Below are positions 11,620 through 22,539 of a stretch of DNA of 64,000 bases, one piece after another. The first letter of the stretch is position 1. Every line of letters starts with the position of its first letter. The stretch covers positions 1 through 64,000 of the forward strand of contig CAJQUW010009196.1 of assembly GCA_907163375.1 (NCBI GenBank). Reading direction: 5' to 3'. The notes beneath the pieces were generated by a model. That model was not told the DNA's origin. It ran no database searches and saw only the letters and a list, made by a program, of their open reading frames with translations. Made by a program: the position numbers and the translations under genes. Origin of the DNA: Prostheceraeus crozeri. Lineage: Eukaryota > Platyhelminthes > Polycladida > Euryleptidae.

Positions 11620-12162
11620 CAGTCCGTTTCATAAAAAGTGGATCATCCTAAAGTTTGACTAAATAAAACAAACATAAGTATGATACAGAAAGCATTTTTC
11701 ATGTTATTTCATGTCCCTAATATATTTAAATGTCCTTATATAATCTGATAACCTATGATACAGTAACGGTTCTTAAGAATACTCCATACATTTTCTATGG
11801 GATTCAGATCAGGAGAACGAGCTGGCCAAGATAATGTCCTTAGCCCTAATTGAGACTTGCATAAGTTGACTCTACTACTCCTGTGACACGTAGCATTATC
11901 ATCCATAAATAACCAAATCGATGGATCACCAAGTTGATCTGTCATTTGGCCAATGTTCATTCGTAAAACATTCACATAGCGTTCAGAATTCATGGTTCCT
12001 TGAAGTTCCTTCACGTATGTGAAGTTCAGAGCGGCCATTGGTCCAAGTGCCAGCCCAAATCAGTAGAGTCGCACCACCTTGTACCCGGGGACGATGTAAA
12101 TGTCTCGGAATTTCCTGATCAGATTTTATCCATAATCTCAATCGACCATCACTATCCTTCAG
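11620..12162 (-). pseudogene. Antisense Tc1-like transposase fragment inside the P-like element
   Basis: On the minus strand two overlapping frames (12291-11983 and 12038-11736) carry Tc1 motifs. These are DGRLRLW, GGATLLIWAG, WLFMDDNATCHRS with the second catalytic aspartate, and WPARSPDLNPIENVWSILK with the final acid. The outer boundary at 11620 begins CAGTCCGTTTCATAAAAAGT next to TA, which looks like a genuine Tc1 terminal repeat. The other end is truncated where P transposase homology resumes at about 12163. A frameshift near 12040 breaks it. It lies wholly in the predicted intron and is present in both P-like copies, so it was captured before they spread. Confidence 0.8.
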
Positions 12163-12948
12163 ACGGAGGAGCATGACTTCAATTACCTGCTGTTGGGAAT
12201 CATTCAGTCCGACAACATAGAATCTCGCTTTGGATGGTATAGGCAGCTCAGTGGCGCAAATTATTTCATCTGCATGAAGCAACTGGAGCATAGTGAGCGC
12301 AAGATTCGGGCCATATCTCTACTGCGATTCTCCGGCTTCACTGTTAGTGATATCGACAATGCCATCGAATCGACTGAAACTTCGCAGATCGACCACAGTG
12401 ATATAGTGAGAGAAATTTCAGGCGAGCTCCTTTTTAACAGCATTCCGACAGACGAAGATCTTTTTGTCCTCACATATGTATGTGGTGCTTGTGCCCGCTC
12501 AGTCTACAAGACAAAAAAATGTGATTCCTGCAGAGCATCGCTTGTGGATAATGATAGACATTTATCCGTTGACGAAGACACATCGTCAGATGAGTTCCTT
12601 GACTCAATAAATAGAGGTGGTTTATTTTTTCCTCTGAATCATGTGATCTCACTTGGTGTATGTAGTTGGAAAATTTTTAGAGAGATAAATTCCTCTCAAA
12701 CTTTGTCGCTGAAGCTGTTTCAGTCTAAGCAGACGCGACAATGGTTTCAGTTGATTGTCGAAAATTTCTATTTTAACTATGACCCTGACGCTTTTGGTCG
12801 CACAATGTGTACCGCAGGACATGACCATGTTCATGAAATGACACATCGTCTGTATAACTGTTTTTTAAAAAATTACACGAAGCGCCTCTCCGAAAGAAAC
12901 GAGAAGGCAAAGACAAAAGCCAAGGCCTCAAAGTTTTCTGGGCGCTAG
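12163..12948 (+). CDS. C-terminal P-transposase exon (exon 2)
   Basis: An acceptor-like CTATCCTTCAG precedes base 12163. From there the frame is open for 261 residues in phase with exon 1. It begins just before NYLLLGIIQSDNIESRFGWY, a segment conserved near the end of P/THAP9-type transposases that holds an acidic catalytic residue. Next comes CGACARSVYKTKKCDSC, then a region with RGGLFFP, ending in a lysine-rich tail. Earlier catalytic aspartates and the GTP-binding insertion are absent. By analogy with truncated P products in Drosophila, it could act as a DNA-binding repressor rather than a transposase; that is inference. Confidence 0.7.
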   Translation, partial: TEEHDFNYLLLGIIQSDNIESRFGWYRQLSGANYFICMKQLEHSERKIRAISLLRFSGFTVSDIDNAIESTETSQIDHSDIVREISGELLFNSIPTDEDLFVLTYVCGACARSVYKTKKCDSCRASLVDNDRHLSVDEDTSSDEFLDSINRGGLFFPLNHVISLGVCSWKIFREINSSQTLSLKLFQSKQTRQWFQLIVENFYFNYDPDAFGRTMCTAGHDHVHEMTHRLYNCFLKNYTKRLSERNEKAKTKAKASKFSGR

Positions 12949-13215
12949 AGAAATACATGATGGATTAAAAACATGTGTTCTGTTATTGCTTCAAAAACGG
13001 CAAACCACGTAAATCAGGTGTATAAAAAACGGTTAAATGATATCACTTGTGAATTATAAATCCACCGTCAACGCACAGCGCAGTTGTCTTATTAATGTGC
13101 TGCCCATAGGATGAAATCAGCGACGCTAGGCGTCGAGAATGAATAGCCTCTCATCGTATTAGGGAAAAGAGAGTGTCCATTCCAGGTGTTATTATCTAGA
13201 ATTCCATGAAACGGC

Positions 13216-13972
13216 AAAGCTCTTCAATCTAATAAGCATTATAGTTAAGAATCTTTATCATTGTGCAATTTTCGAGCCTAAAACCAATGTTCTAGCAGAT
13301 GTCATTGACACTGATTAGCACGAGCTTTGTAAAGCAAATTGAAAAATGATTCTTATAGAAGAGCCCTGGGTAGTTGAAATGAAATAGAACACGGGTAATC
13401 TACTTTTGCTACATCTCCCAAGATGCCTAGGATCGCCTAGACCGCGATTTCGATTCAACGACATAGTATATAGTAGTTGCTTTATAATTCCATGCATTTT
13501 CAATGAATGGTCGAAGAAAATTTCTATGTCTTATAGGCCGGCCCCTCCGCATTTACAGTTCTATCAATGAGAGATTTCATTGCAGAAATTTCATATCTGC
13601 GAGGGCAATACAGGGAAAGTTGGATGTAAGATAACCAGAATAAGTAGGCCTACTTTTGATTTTCCAGCTGGCAAGTATACAATTAGGCATATATGTATGA
13701 AGATTTTAAAATCAAGCAAGTCATAACTGTGTATATCGTACATTCAATAGTAAATTTCACAAGAGTAAAAGAATTAATGAATGAGTAGATTGATTAAAAT
13801 CAATGTGCGTCTGGAGGCCGACAGAAATATAATCTAAATAAAGAATGGAAATGCTTTTTATTTTGATGAATCTGGGCACTCTTGATTTACCGCAATAATA
13901 GACACCATTACAAGTTACCAGCTTCAAATTCTCGGACTGCTCGAAGTCGATTTCATCAAATTCAAGCTATTA
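13216..13972. other. Non-coding stretch
   Basis: No gene or repeat recognised. Some TAGGCCTAC words, common throughout this window, occur here. Confidence 0.4.
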
Positions 13973-14405
13973 CACTGTAAACCGTTGACTGACAATTGAC
14001 AGACATTTATCCTACAAAATCTATTTTGTCGGTCATTGTTAGTTCTTGTAGGATGATTGCCACTGAACACTTACAATAACTGACAAAAAGCGACAAAATG
14101 AATGGCAATGAATTGTAGCTTAAGTTTTATCAAAAATGTAGGTAATTAATTAAATTATGTCAAATTAAATCATGGTTTTGCCACGCAATAATACAGATTG
14201 CCCAAAAGTCAAGCAAAAACTAATCGAAAAAATCACTAAATATTCAACAGTTTTTGTTTAGTTAAATTGCATACAAAGCATTTGTTTCGATGTCGGTGGA
14301 GAACCTACAAATTCGTCGCATATCGCAGGATATTGGAGGTGACAATCGTCGGTTGATTTTGTCAGTAATTTTGTAGGACAATTGTCGTTCTACGGTTTAC
14401 AGTGT
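13973..14405. repeat. MITE with CACTGTAAACCG ends
   Basis: The ends are CACTGTAAACCGTTGACTGACAATTG-like at the left and CAATTGTCGTTCTACGGTTTACAGTG-like at the right, giving imperfect ~28-bp terminal inverted repeats. The interior has many GACAATT/TTGTCAGT words and no coding content. Confidence 0.65.
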
Positions 14406-15037
14406 TTTTCATATCCACCAGATTTCATTTCAGTCATTATATACCAGTGCAACGAAATCTAGTACTACTTACTTATTTCATGCTCACCTCTCTCAGGGTC
14501 CGAAAGGGTTTCAAGTCGAAATGAGAGATTCAATAGTAATTCCATTTTCGGTAACAGTCAACAAAATCGCGTCGTGAAACAGCATTTTGAACACTTGGCC
14601 AAAACAGTGATGAGTTGATGTTATGACCAACCGATGATTTATCCACTGTCGTCCACGGAGTTTGAGAATTTGGAGAACCTGAAGTAATTTTGTTTTGAGC
14701 CGAGATTTACTGTGTTTAGTCGGCAATATGGATCAATCCTTAAAAATATGCACAAGTAACTGCGACGAAGTAATAGTGCGTGTTCATCACAGTGGCAGAA
14801 CATTGTGTCAGAAAAAAATGTATACGTAAATGGGATTTGTCTTGAAGCAAGCCACGAAAATGAAACTATGCACAATGTAGATAGAATGATTAAATATTTT
14901 ATTTTTTTTATTAGGAAACGTATATTTCATTGTAAAACGTTTAAGTAGAAACAAAGTCATGCAAAATTATGTCGAAGTCACAGATACAAAATTGGTGTAT
15001 ACAAATAAAAAAAGGGAAGCAAGTTCACAAGAGTGGG
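14406..15037. other. Non-coding stretch
   Basis: No recognisable gene. Short minus-strand open frames at 14511-14875 show no domain features. Confidence 0.4.
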
Positions 15038-15499
15038 CTACGTTCTCATGCCCGTCACCGAGTTCACCATTCGCGATGACAGATGGTGGATCTCATGATT
15101 ATTTGGACAGTCTTTGTATGCACGATGTCCTCGCAAACACATCTCCATCGATCGAATTAATGAGAAGCTGATCCTTGTTCGCAGCAGTGTCACTTCATGC
15201 GAATAGTTCGTGTTTCGCTTCAATGATAACAAGTGAGCAACACGTTTGATAGCTGCTCGAGCAGCTGGCCCACATCCCCCTGATGAGCAGAACACCATCG
15301 GGATAAAGCTAGCATGCTGCACTTCGCGAGCTCGCTCACCATATTGTCTCCTCTTCTCATTCTCATGGCGGGCATATGACTTCCTCGGTTCCATTTTATT
15401 GCTGCGACCGAACGGGGAGACCGAATATTGCGACCGAATATTGAGTTCCAAATTCAGTTGAAAAATAGAACAGACCTGAATAGCTGGCATTTCATCCAA
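15038..15499 (-). pseudogene. Retroelement ORF C-terminal fragment
   Basis: A 153-codon frame contains EKRRQYGERAREVQHASF, then a (G)G-rich segment, KRVAHLLSLKRNTNYSHEV, and RISFSLIRSMEMCLRG. This order resembles the region downstream of the reverse transcriptase in many invertebrate retroelement polyproteins (a REVxHxSF.PLVF..GG....KRLA..L.....LSF.LLRS...CLRG pattern). No RT domain is present, so this is a truncated tail. I recognise the pattern from memory of the family and cannot name the clade. Confidence 0.5.
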
Positions 15500-16410
15500 T
15501 ATCAGGAATCATCAGAATCCCTAGTTCACATATGTCAACATCGACATAACTCCCTATTTAAAGTCGCAGCCATGCCCGGGTAAATTCGAGATTTGCAATT
15601 AAGAAGTTATTTAAATTTCGACAAAATAACTATAACTTCGCCTTAACTATAATTTCGAAAATCAAGGTAGAGCCTAGCTATCCATAAAATGGCGAAACTT
15701 TTACACTAATATAGAATTTCGTCATTCGAACTAATAATACTGATAGGAGACATAACTTTTGTTGAGTAGACCTAGCATTTCAGCGAATTTTCTCAACACA
15801 GCGGATGGCGATTAGACCTACTTTTAATGATAAATCAAGAATATCAACTTTAAATTTCAACAACAATTTCCCAAACTCCTAAACTAAAGAATGGGGGCAT
15901 TTTGATACCTTTTAGAAGAGAGATATTCGGCCACTTAATATTTTACTGGAAAAGTGGATTCCACACTTTGAGAGCTACTTAGCGAGAATATGATTGACCG
16001 GTGGGCGGCATTTCGGTTCTCTTTCACTCTGCGTTTTAAGGAACCCTCTGCTTTTCCTATCACCAGTCCAGAAAAGATTGGTGTCAGCCGATCTCACTCT
16101 CTTCCACCACTGTGACAAAATATGATGGGGAAAGCATCATATCGCAACAATTTTTTTCTTCACTTCTTCTACGTGTAGAACTGCACCTCAATGACGATAA
16201 GACGAAATCTCTAGACCTAGGCTATAGAGGGTAGCCTAAAAGTTGGCGCTGAAATTTGAGACTTTGCGCCTCTCAACCAGTCTTAATTGAGTTTCTAAAA
16301 CATTACAATTGAAGGATTAAGTTACATCCAAAGGTTGTAGGTCATTGATCGTCTTGTGAAGTTCGCATATTGACATCAGTGTGCAACATAAAGTAAATGT
16401 ATGATTTACA
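15500..16410. other. Non-coding stretch
   Basis: No gene or repeat recognised. Confidence 0.4.
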
Positions 16411-17165
16411 TAACGTTTAAACATATATACATGCCATTTGAATATGACGAAGTGAACAAAGGTAAATATCATTCAGACTGCTTAAATAATTACTTCAAAG
16501 AATCTAATAGGCATACATCAGATCCCGCGGAAATTAAATTGCTTAAATAAAAAAACCACGGCGATATGAATGTTACAACATTGCCTGCAGGAAGTCCGAA
16601 GTAAATTCTTACTAGATAAGGCATAATGTAACTTAATATGAAATGAAAGAATTAATGTAACTATAATGAAAGCATGTGAATTTTTTGAAATACTGCTATC
16701 TAAATATCCGTGACAGAACGAATAATAACAAATCTAGCAGAAGACATAACTTTTTTCGGTAAAAGTTATTAGCACTGTATCTTTTTGTACATTCAACAAA
16801 TCTTAGCATCATGATGAAGCTGAATGATATCTCACACTGTTTGTCAGTTCTCATGGAAAAATTCGGTCGTCTTCATGCTAAAATCCTGCATCAAAGAAAC
16901 TCTCAATTATCTTTCGGAAAGCCTGCTGGCCACAACTGACCACTTACGAAAGTTAATTCAACACAAAAATTACACATGAAAATGGTTCGACTTTTTTGTT
17001 AAATTATTTATTAAACGGCTTGTGTGATCTGCACAGCAGTTAAACATATAAACACGAAATTTAAACATGACGAAGTGAACAGAAGTAAACATCATTCATG
17101 TTGCCTTACTATATACTTCAAAGAATCTGATAGGCATACATCAGACAACGCGGAAATTAAATTGC
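16411..17165. repeat. Diverged direct repeat pair (~130 bp, 620 bp apart)
   Basis: 16417-16545 and 17037-17165 are direct copies. Both contain TTTAAACAT(A)TA.., ATGACGAAGTGAACA, CTTCAAAGAATCT(A/G)ATAGGCATACATCAGA and GCGGAAATTAAATTGC. They could be the ends of an element with direct terminal repeats. The interior has no coding sequence, so a small solo-type or derivative element is possible. Confidence 0.5.
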
Positions 17166-18935
17166 GAGACTAAAAAGAACAACGCTAGGAACAATTTTTG
17201 TAATATGTGGTTTGCGTCTAAAATTATAGGTTAGAATCACAGAATCTAATTCTGTGGTTAGAATAACCTCCATTATTCCACGAGAAGGAGAGAAATGACC
17301 ACAGCGTACGACAACCACAGAACTAGATTAGGGAAAGACTTCCCGCTTTCATTCATTCACCGCTACTTGCACTGAAGCCGCGATTTTTTGTTTACATCGA
17401 CGGCCGCTGAAAATACTTGGGCAAGAAATTGGAGTTAGCCAGCAGCAAAGCATGAAATACCAGTAAATTATAATGTTTTGCTTGAATTACATCATGCAAT
17501 ATTGTGTTCAATTGCTAAATTAACAAATGTGCGGTACCTTAGGCATGCAACAGGTTGAATCGATATTTGAAGAGATCAAAATTTGACGCCCACATCTTTC
17601 TTTTATCATTGAAGCACTAAATTCTTGATTGACATGTTTTGACAACTTGTAGGAGTCTTCGTATTTGAAGTATATAATTTAACTTATAATTTTGTTTTTG
17701 ACTGATATTATTCAGAGGATATGTGTCATGTTGTATTCCTCGCTGCTAAAATCGAGCGATGAAATTTTCAACATTATCATTTCATTTGTTTCTGCGTAGT
17801 AATCCCGATATTCTCAAAACTTGACTGAGTAAAATATAGAGAAAGAAATTCATTCCCGCTAAAAACGTCTCATTCGTATGTAGTGCTCACTTCGTTTACA
17901 GCGATTATGAAGATAATTTGGTATCTCGGGAAGGAAAGGTGAGAAAGTCAGTTTCAGACGAAAACGTCTTTTGAAAAACACTGCAGTTCCCAGTGTTTTT
18001 TATGGTTATCCGTCCTAATTGAACACGACACTAAAAATACCTCGTCGTGCACCTCCAGATCGTTCCAACATCTCAAGTCCCAATTCTTTAACGGCTGTCC
18101 TGCCTTGCAAGGTTTTTTCAGGACTTTTCAATATTCAATCAGCTGTAGAAATGTAAATAGGCTAATGAATATAGCCTATCCCAAAGCTCTTCCGTGACTT
18201 TTCATGAATTGACACAGTGAAGCCACATGTAAAGTTTGAACCGCAAATTATTATTTGTTTCAATGCCACGACCTGAAAGTGCTTCACCTGCCTGGACCCT
18301 GTTACGGAATCCGTCAAGTTCTCTCTACAATCAGCGCTCCCTTAGAATATTTATTGATGTGTGAGTTTTGCTAGCACTGCATGATGATCAGATGTTGGTC
18401 TGATGAATGAAACTGTACTATATTGACGTTTCTTCTAGCGAAACTGTTCTCAGGTGAACGTCACTTGTGAGGAGTATAGGCCAAAATTAGACAGCCGGCG
18501 TGACGAATTCCCGCTATATTGAAGCGGTTGATTTCGAAGATGACGATGGCCAACAGTTAGACGACAAAACTGACCGAATTGGTGTGCTTTTAGACAGAAG
18601 ATGCAATATGAAGATTCCATCCTGGTGTTAGGTCTACCTGCAGATGCTTGTATCATCAGGAATTGTGTGTACGTTTCCGAAAGAAAAGGAATGCATATTG
18701 TGATCATATTCTAGAAGCAGAGTACAGGTACGGTAGCATGATGAGGTGCACAGGCTAATACAAACATACGAACATATTTTGAATCTATGGATTTTTCATG
18801 TAATTATGCTTTCGGTACAAAAGTTTTGCTGCATTCATAGAACGCGATTTAATTGTCTTCATCAAACTCAATTTTTCCCATTAAAGTGCTGATATGGATA
18901 TGCTAAATTGTACATCATTCTTTCTAATAACTTGC
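17166..18935. other. Non-coding stretch
   Basis: No confident gene. A decayed P-type element may extend leftwards into this region from the fragment at 18939, but no THAP motif could be identified. Confidence 0.35.
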
Positions 18936-18938
18936 AGA

Positions 18939-19412
18939 TGGCAGACCTAAACGGGAGTTTTAAACTGCACTTTGAATATGTGATGGATCATTTTCAGTTA
19001 TCAAAATAATGTTTCCAAGCAATGGTGTGCTTTGAAAGTTATGACTTTATTAAATTGAGTCGATTAGTTTGCATCAAAAAGTGACAATAATACATTAGAG
19101 TAATGATTATCCGGGAGACCCTGCTGAGCAGGTGAAGCAAAATTTTTTCTAGGGCAGGACAACCGTTAATAGGCCAACCGAAGTTATTGAATTTTTGATG
19201 CGTCTCATTTGCTTAAGTTAATGAGAAATCTATTGCATGACTATCAAATTCTTACTTACAAAGATTCTGATGGTGCATTTCATAAAATTGAATGGATTTA
19301 CATTGAAAATCTTCATGAATTGCAAACAATTGATTCATTGATTCTCGCAAATACGTTGGGAGTAAAACATATTCATTACAAACGGGCACTTATGAAGGTG
19401 TTCCTTTCATAG
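18939..19412 (+). pseudogene. Decayed P-transposase central-region fragment
   Basis: The best-preserved part is 19191-19412: IFDASHLLKLMRNLLHDYQI, then IEWIYIENLHEL, then LGVKHIHYKRALMKV. This matches the P/THAP9 pattern of a D..HL.K..RN box followed by an I.W..I..L strand and a K.....H....M.V segment. Upstream, after an acceptor-like TTGCAG at 18939, LNGSFKLHFEYV may be the preceding strand. Stops interrupt it. This is the region that the 3033-bp P-like elements lack. It lies only 143 bp outside the left end of copy 2 and on the opposite strand from that copy's gene. Confidence 0.5.
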
Positions 19413-19814
19413 AAGGAACGTTCATTTATAACTGCAAAAGCGCTTAATCACAGATATTTGAATTGATGAACTTCCACAGAAAGTTCTTGCAATTTTATCA
19501 AACTGCAATTACGATGACTGAATATGCAGATGAATCAGAACCCGTACGTACTACCATGGAATTCTAGATAATAACACCTGGAATGGACACTCTCTTTTCC
19601 CTAATACGATGAGAGGCTATTCATTCTCGACGCCTAGCGTCGCTGATTTCATCCTATGGGCAGCACATTAATAAGACAACTGCGCTGTGCGTTGACGGTG
19701 GATTTATAATTCACAAGTGATATCATTTAACCGTTTTTTATACACCTGATTTACGTGGTTTGCCGTTTTTGAAGCAATAACAGAACACATGTTTTTAATC
19801 CATCATGTATTTCT

Positions 19815-20600
19815 CTAGCGCCCAGAAAACTTTGAGGCCTTGGATTTTGTCTTTGCCTTCTCGTTTCTTTCGGAGAGGCGCTTCGTGTAATTTTTTAAAA
19901 AACAGTTATACAGACGATGTGTCATTTCATGAACATGGTCATGTCCTGCGGTACACATTGTGCGACCAAAAGCGTCAGGGTCATAGTCAAAATAGAAATT
20001 TTCGACAATCAACTGAAACCATTGTCGCGTCTGCTTAGACTGAAACAGCTTCAGCGACAAAGTTTGAGAGGAATTTATCTCTCTAAAAATTTTCCAACTA
20101 CATACACCAAGTGAGATCACATGATTCAGAGGAAAAAATAAACCACCTCTATTTATTGAGTCAAGGAACTCATCTGACGATGTGTCTTCGTCAACGGATA
20201 AATGTCTATCATTATCCACAAGCGATGCTCTGCAGGAATCACATTTTTTTGTCTTGTAGACTGAGCGGGCACAAGCACCACATACATATGTGAGGACAAA
20301 AAGATCTTCGTCTGTCGGAATGCTGTTAAAAAGGAGCTCGCCTGAAATTTCTCTCACTATATCACTGTGGTCGATCTGCGAAGTTTCAGTCGATTCGATG
20401 GCATTGTCGATATCACTAACAGTGAAGCCGGAGAATCGCAGTAGAGATATGGCCCGAATCTTGCGCTCACTATGCTCCAGTTGCTTCATGCAGATGAAAT
20501 AATTTGCGCCACTGAGCTGCCTATACCATCCAAAGCGAGATTCTATGTTGTCGGACTGAATGATTCCCAACAGCAGATAATTGAAGTCATGCTCCTCCGT
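19815..20600 (-). CDS. C-terminal P-transposase exon, copy 2
   Basis: The same 261-codon exon as 12163-12948 (FGWYRQLSGANYFICMKQLE, CGACARSVYKTKKC, RGGLFFP), with two or three amino acid changes. The frame is intact and the splice acceptor is preserved. Its upstream THAP exon is split by the Polinton, so no normal fusion product is expected from this copy. Confidence 0.7.
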   Translation of the reverse strand, partial: TEEHDFNYLLLGIIQSDNIESRFGWYRQLSGANYFICMKQLEHSERKIRAISLLRFSGFTVSDIDNAIESTETSQIDHSDIVREISGELLFNSIPTDEDLFVLTYVCGACARSVYKTKKCDSCRASLVDNDRHLSVDEDTSSDEFLDSINRGGLFFPLNHVISLGVCSWKIFREINSSQTLSLKLFQSKQTRQWFQLIVENFYFDYDPDAFGRTMCTAGHDHVHEMTHRLYNCFLKNYTKRLSERNEKAKTKSKASKFSGR

Positions 20601-21143
20601 CTGAAGGATAGTGATGGTCGATTGAGATTATGGATAAAATCTGATCAGGAAATTCCGAGACATTTACATCGTCCCCGGGTACAAGGTGGTGCGACTCTAC
20701 TGATTTGGGCTGGCACTTGGACCAATGGCCGCTCTGAACTTCACATACGTGAAGGAACTTCAAGGAACCATGAATTCTGAACGCTATGTGAATGTTTTAC
20801 GAATGAACATTGGCCAAATGACAGATCAACTTGGTGATCCATCGATTTGGTTATTTATGGATGATAATGCTACGTGTCACAGGAGTAGTAGAGTCAACTT
20901 ATGCAAGTCTCAATTAGGGCTAAGGACATTATCTTGGCCAGCTCGTTCTCCTGATCTGAATCCCATAGAAAATGTATGGAGTATTCTTAAGAACCGTTAC
21001 TGTATCATAGGTTATCAGATTATATAAGGACATTTAAATATATTAGGGACATGAAATAACATGAAAAATGCTTTCTGTATCATACTTATGTTTGTTTTAT
21101 TTAGTCAAATTTTAGGATGATCCACTTTTTATGAAACGGACTG
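20601..21143 (+). pseudogene. Tc1-like transposase fragment, copy 2
   Basis: Counterpart of 11620-12162, here on the plus strand, in two frames. It carries DGRLRLW, GGATLLIWAG, FMDDNATCH and SPDLNPIENVWS. It ends at 21143 with the terminal-repeat-like GGACTG next to TA. Confidence 0.8.
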
Positions 21144-21538
21144 TAATTTATGCAAATACTTACTCGGATATATAGGCCTACATGTAATTTATGGAACATG
21201 ATCGCCTAGCATAAATGAATGGATGAGATAAATTAAATGATGCATAAAGAAAAACAATTATTTAGAATAAATGTAGGAAAAGGTTTTCATAAATTAGCTA
21301 AATGAAGAACATACATGTTTTCAACATAATTGAAATAAATCAATGGAGGAGTCAAGTAGTTAGGTTTGATACTTACAAAATTACATCATGATAGTACCTG
21401 TTCAACATCAATAATTAATTAATTTTCTAACTTGGAACAATTATTTTAAAATGTAGCTAGATTTAACACAGTGCAATATACAAACGAATGATGAACCAAC
21501 ATTAGAGGTAAGGATAGACAGAAAATGTTTGACTTACT

Positions 21539-21959
21539 CGTAATATGTCAATTGCTTCATTTTTCAAATCTCCGTCGTCTGATAATCTGGGACTACTTTT
21601 TACATAAGCCATGAGGTTGAGAAGAATACTCAAGCGGCAGATCGTATCAGAGGAGGTTATATGCTTGAATTTGTGGGAGGGAATACTTCTACTGGAATCA
21701 TATACTTCAAATTTCAAATTGGGGTGCACTATGATGGATCCTTTGACTTGGGGTGGAGTGGACGACAGATCGCAGTATAAAAAGTAAATGATGTTGTCTT
21801 GTCGGTGAATGATAAAACCAGACGGAGGGGTCTCTTTTGAGATCTTCATCGCAATGTCTTCGATACAGCTCACTTTGTCAGCTTCATTGAGCTCAGTTTC
21901 CATTTGCTCGAAGCTTTGATTTAGGAAATCCCGACGCGCAGACGAGGTCGCTCTTTCTG
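21539..21959 (-). pseudogene. THAP exon of copy 2, 3' part after the Polinton
   Basis: Encodes the ERATSSARRDF...METELNEADK half of exon 1, up to the GTAAGT donor (on the plus strand, ACTTAC just left of 21539). The 5' half lies at 38145-38493. The Polinton insertion separates them within what was a single reading frame. Confidence 0.8.
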
Positions 21960-21965
21960 TAGGTC
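21960..21965 (+). repeat. Polinton target-site duplication, left
   Basis: TAGGTC, repeated at 38145-38150. Copy 1 contains its complement GACCTA once, at the matching position near 10799. Confidence 0.95.
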
Positions 21966-22539
21966 AGTAATGGGCAAAAGACCGTTCCAGGACACCGTAA
22001 AATTCAAAAAAATAGTATCTTTAAAAACGACATAAATTCATGAATTTGAACCCTTTTTCAGGTTATTAAGACTTAAATACATGAATTTAGTCCATTCAAA
22101 AAGTACCATTTTTTCAAAAAATGACATTTTTAAAAACGACATAAATTCATGAATTTGAACCCTTTTTCAAGTAATGAAGACCTAAATTCATAAATTTGGG
22201 CGTTTTTAAAAATACCCAATTTTCAAATTTTTCAAAATCTCAAATTTGAGAATTACAATTTTCACCCCCAAAATCATGACCGTTCAAGGACACCGAAAAA
22301 ATCATAAAAGTTAAGAATCTCAAAATTTGAGAATTACAATTTTCATTGCTTAAATCATGACCGTTCAAGGACACCAAAAATCATAAAAGTTGAGAATTTC
22401 AAATTCATGAATTTTATCCATCTTTCAGGTTTTCAAAATATATCATGTGACTAAAAATATTTCTTTAAAAATGGATGAAACAAAAGTGGAAGAAACCGCA
22501 AGAATATATCCTTCGTTATCATATGAACGTAGTTCTACT
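21966..22539 (+). repeat. Polinton left terminal inverted repeat
   Basis: 574 bp, matching 37572-38144 inverted with a few substitutions and indels. It contains internal repetition: AAAAACGACATAAATTCATG twice and AATTACAATTTTCA twice. A CATGACCGTTCAAGGACACC sequence also occurs twice and echoes the terminal GACCGTTCCAGGACACCG. It reaches into the first gene, so its last ~69 bases are coding. The internal repeats could be protein-binding sites for replication initiation. Confidence 0.9.

Larger units (their letters stand above)
10175..13207 (+). mobile_element. P-like (THAP) DNA transposon, complete copy 1
   Basis: A 3033-bp element starting CATGGAATTC and ending GAATTCCAT, with ~38-bp terminal inverted repeats (10175-10212 and 13171-13208). 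It is flanked by a perfect 8-bp duplication GAAACGGC (10167-10174 and 13208-13215). A subterminal 12-bp inverted pair CGATGAGAGGCT / AGCCTCTCATCG lies at 10237-10248 and 13145-13156. Ends beginning CATG, 8-bp duplications and internal short inverted repeats are hallmarks of Drosophila P elements. It encodes a THAP exon and a C-terminal transposase exon, but the RNase H-like core is missing. An inverted copy of identical length lies at 19556-38773 once the Polinton inside it is discounted. Confidence 0.92.

Noticed and set aside
10175-13207. A host THAP-domain gene
   Set aside because: The coding region is bounded by 38-bp inverted repeats and an 8-bp target duplication, and an equal-length copy is present elsewhere.
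22447-22470. GTG start for the first Polinton gene
   Set aside because: The ATG at 22471 has the TTTAAAAATG context used by the other genes and lies at the point where both TIRs share coding sequence.
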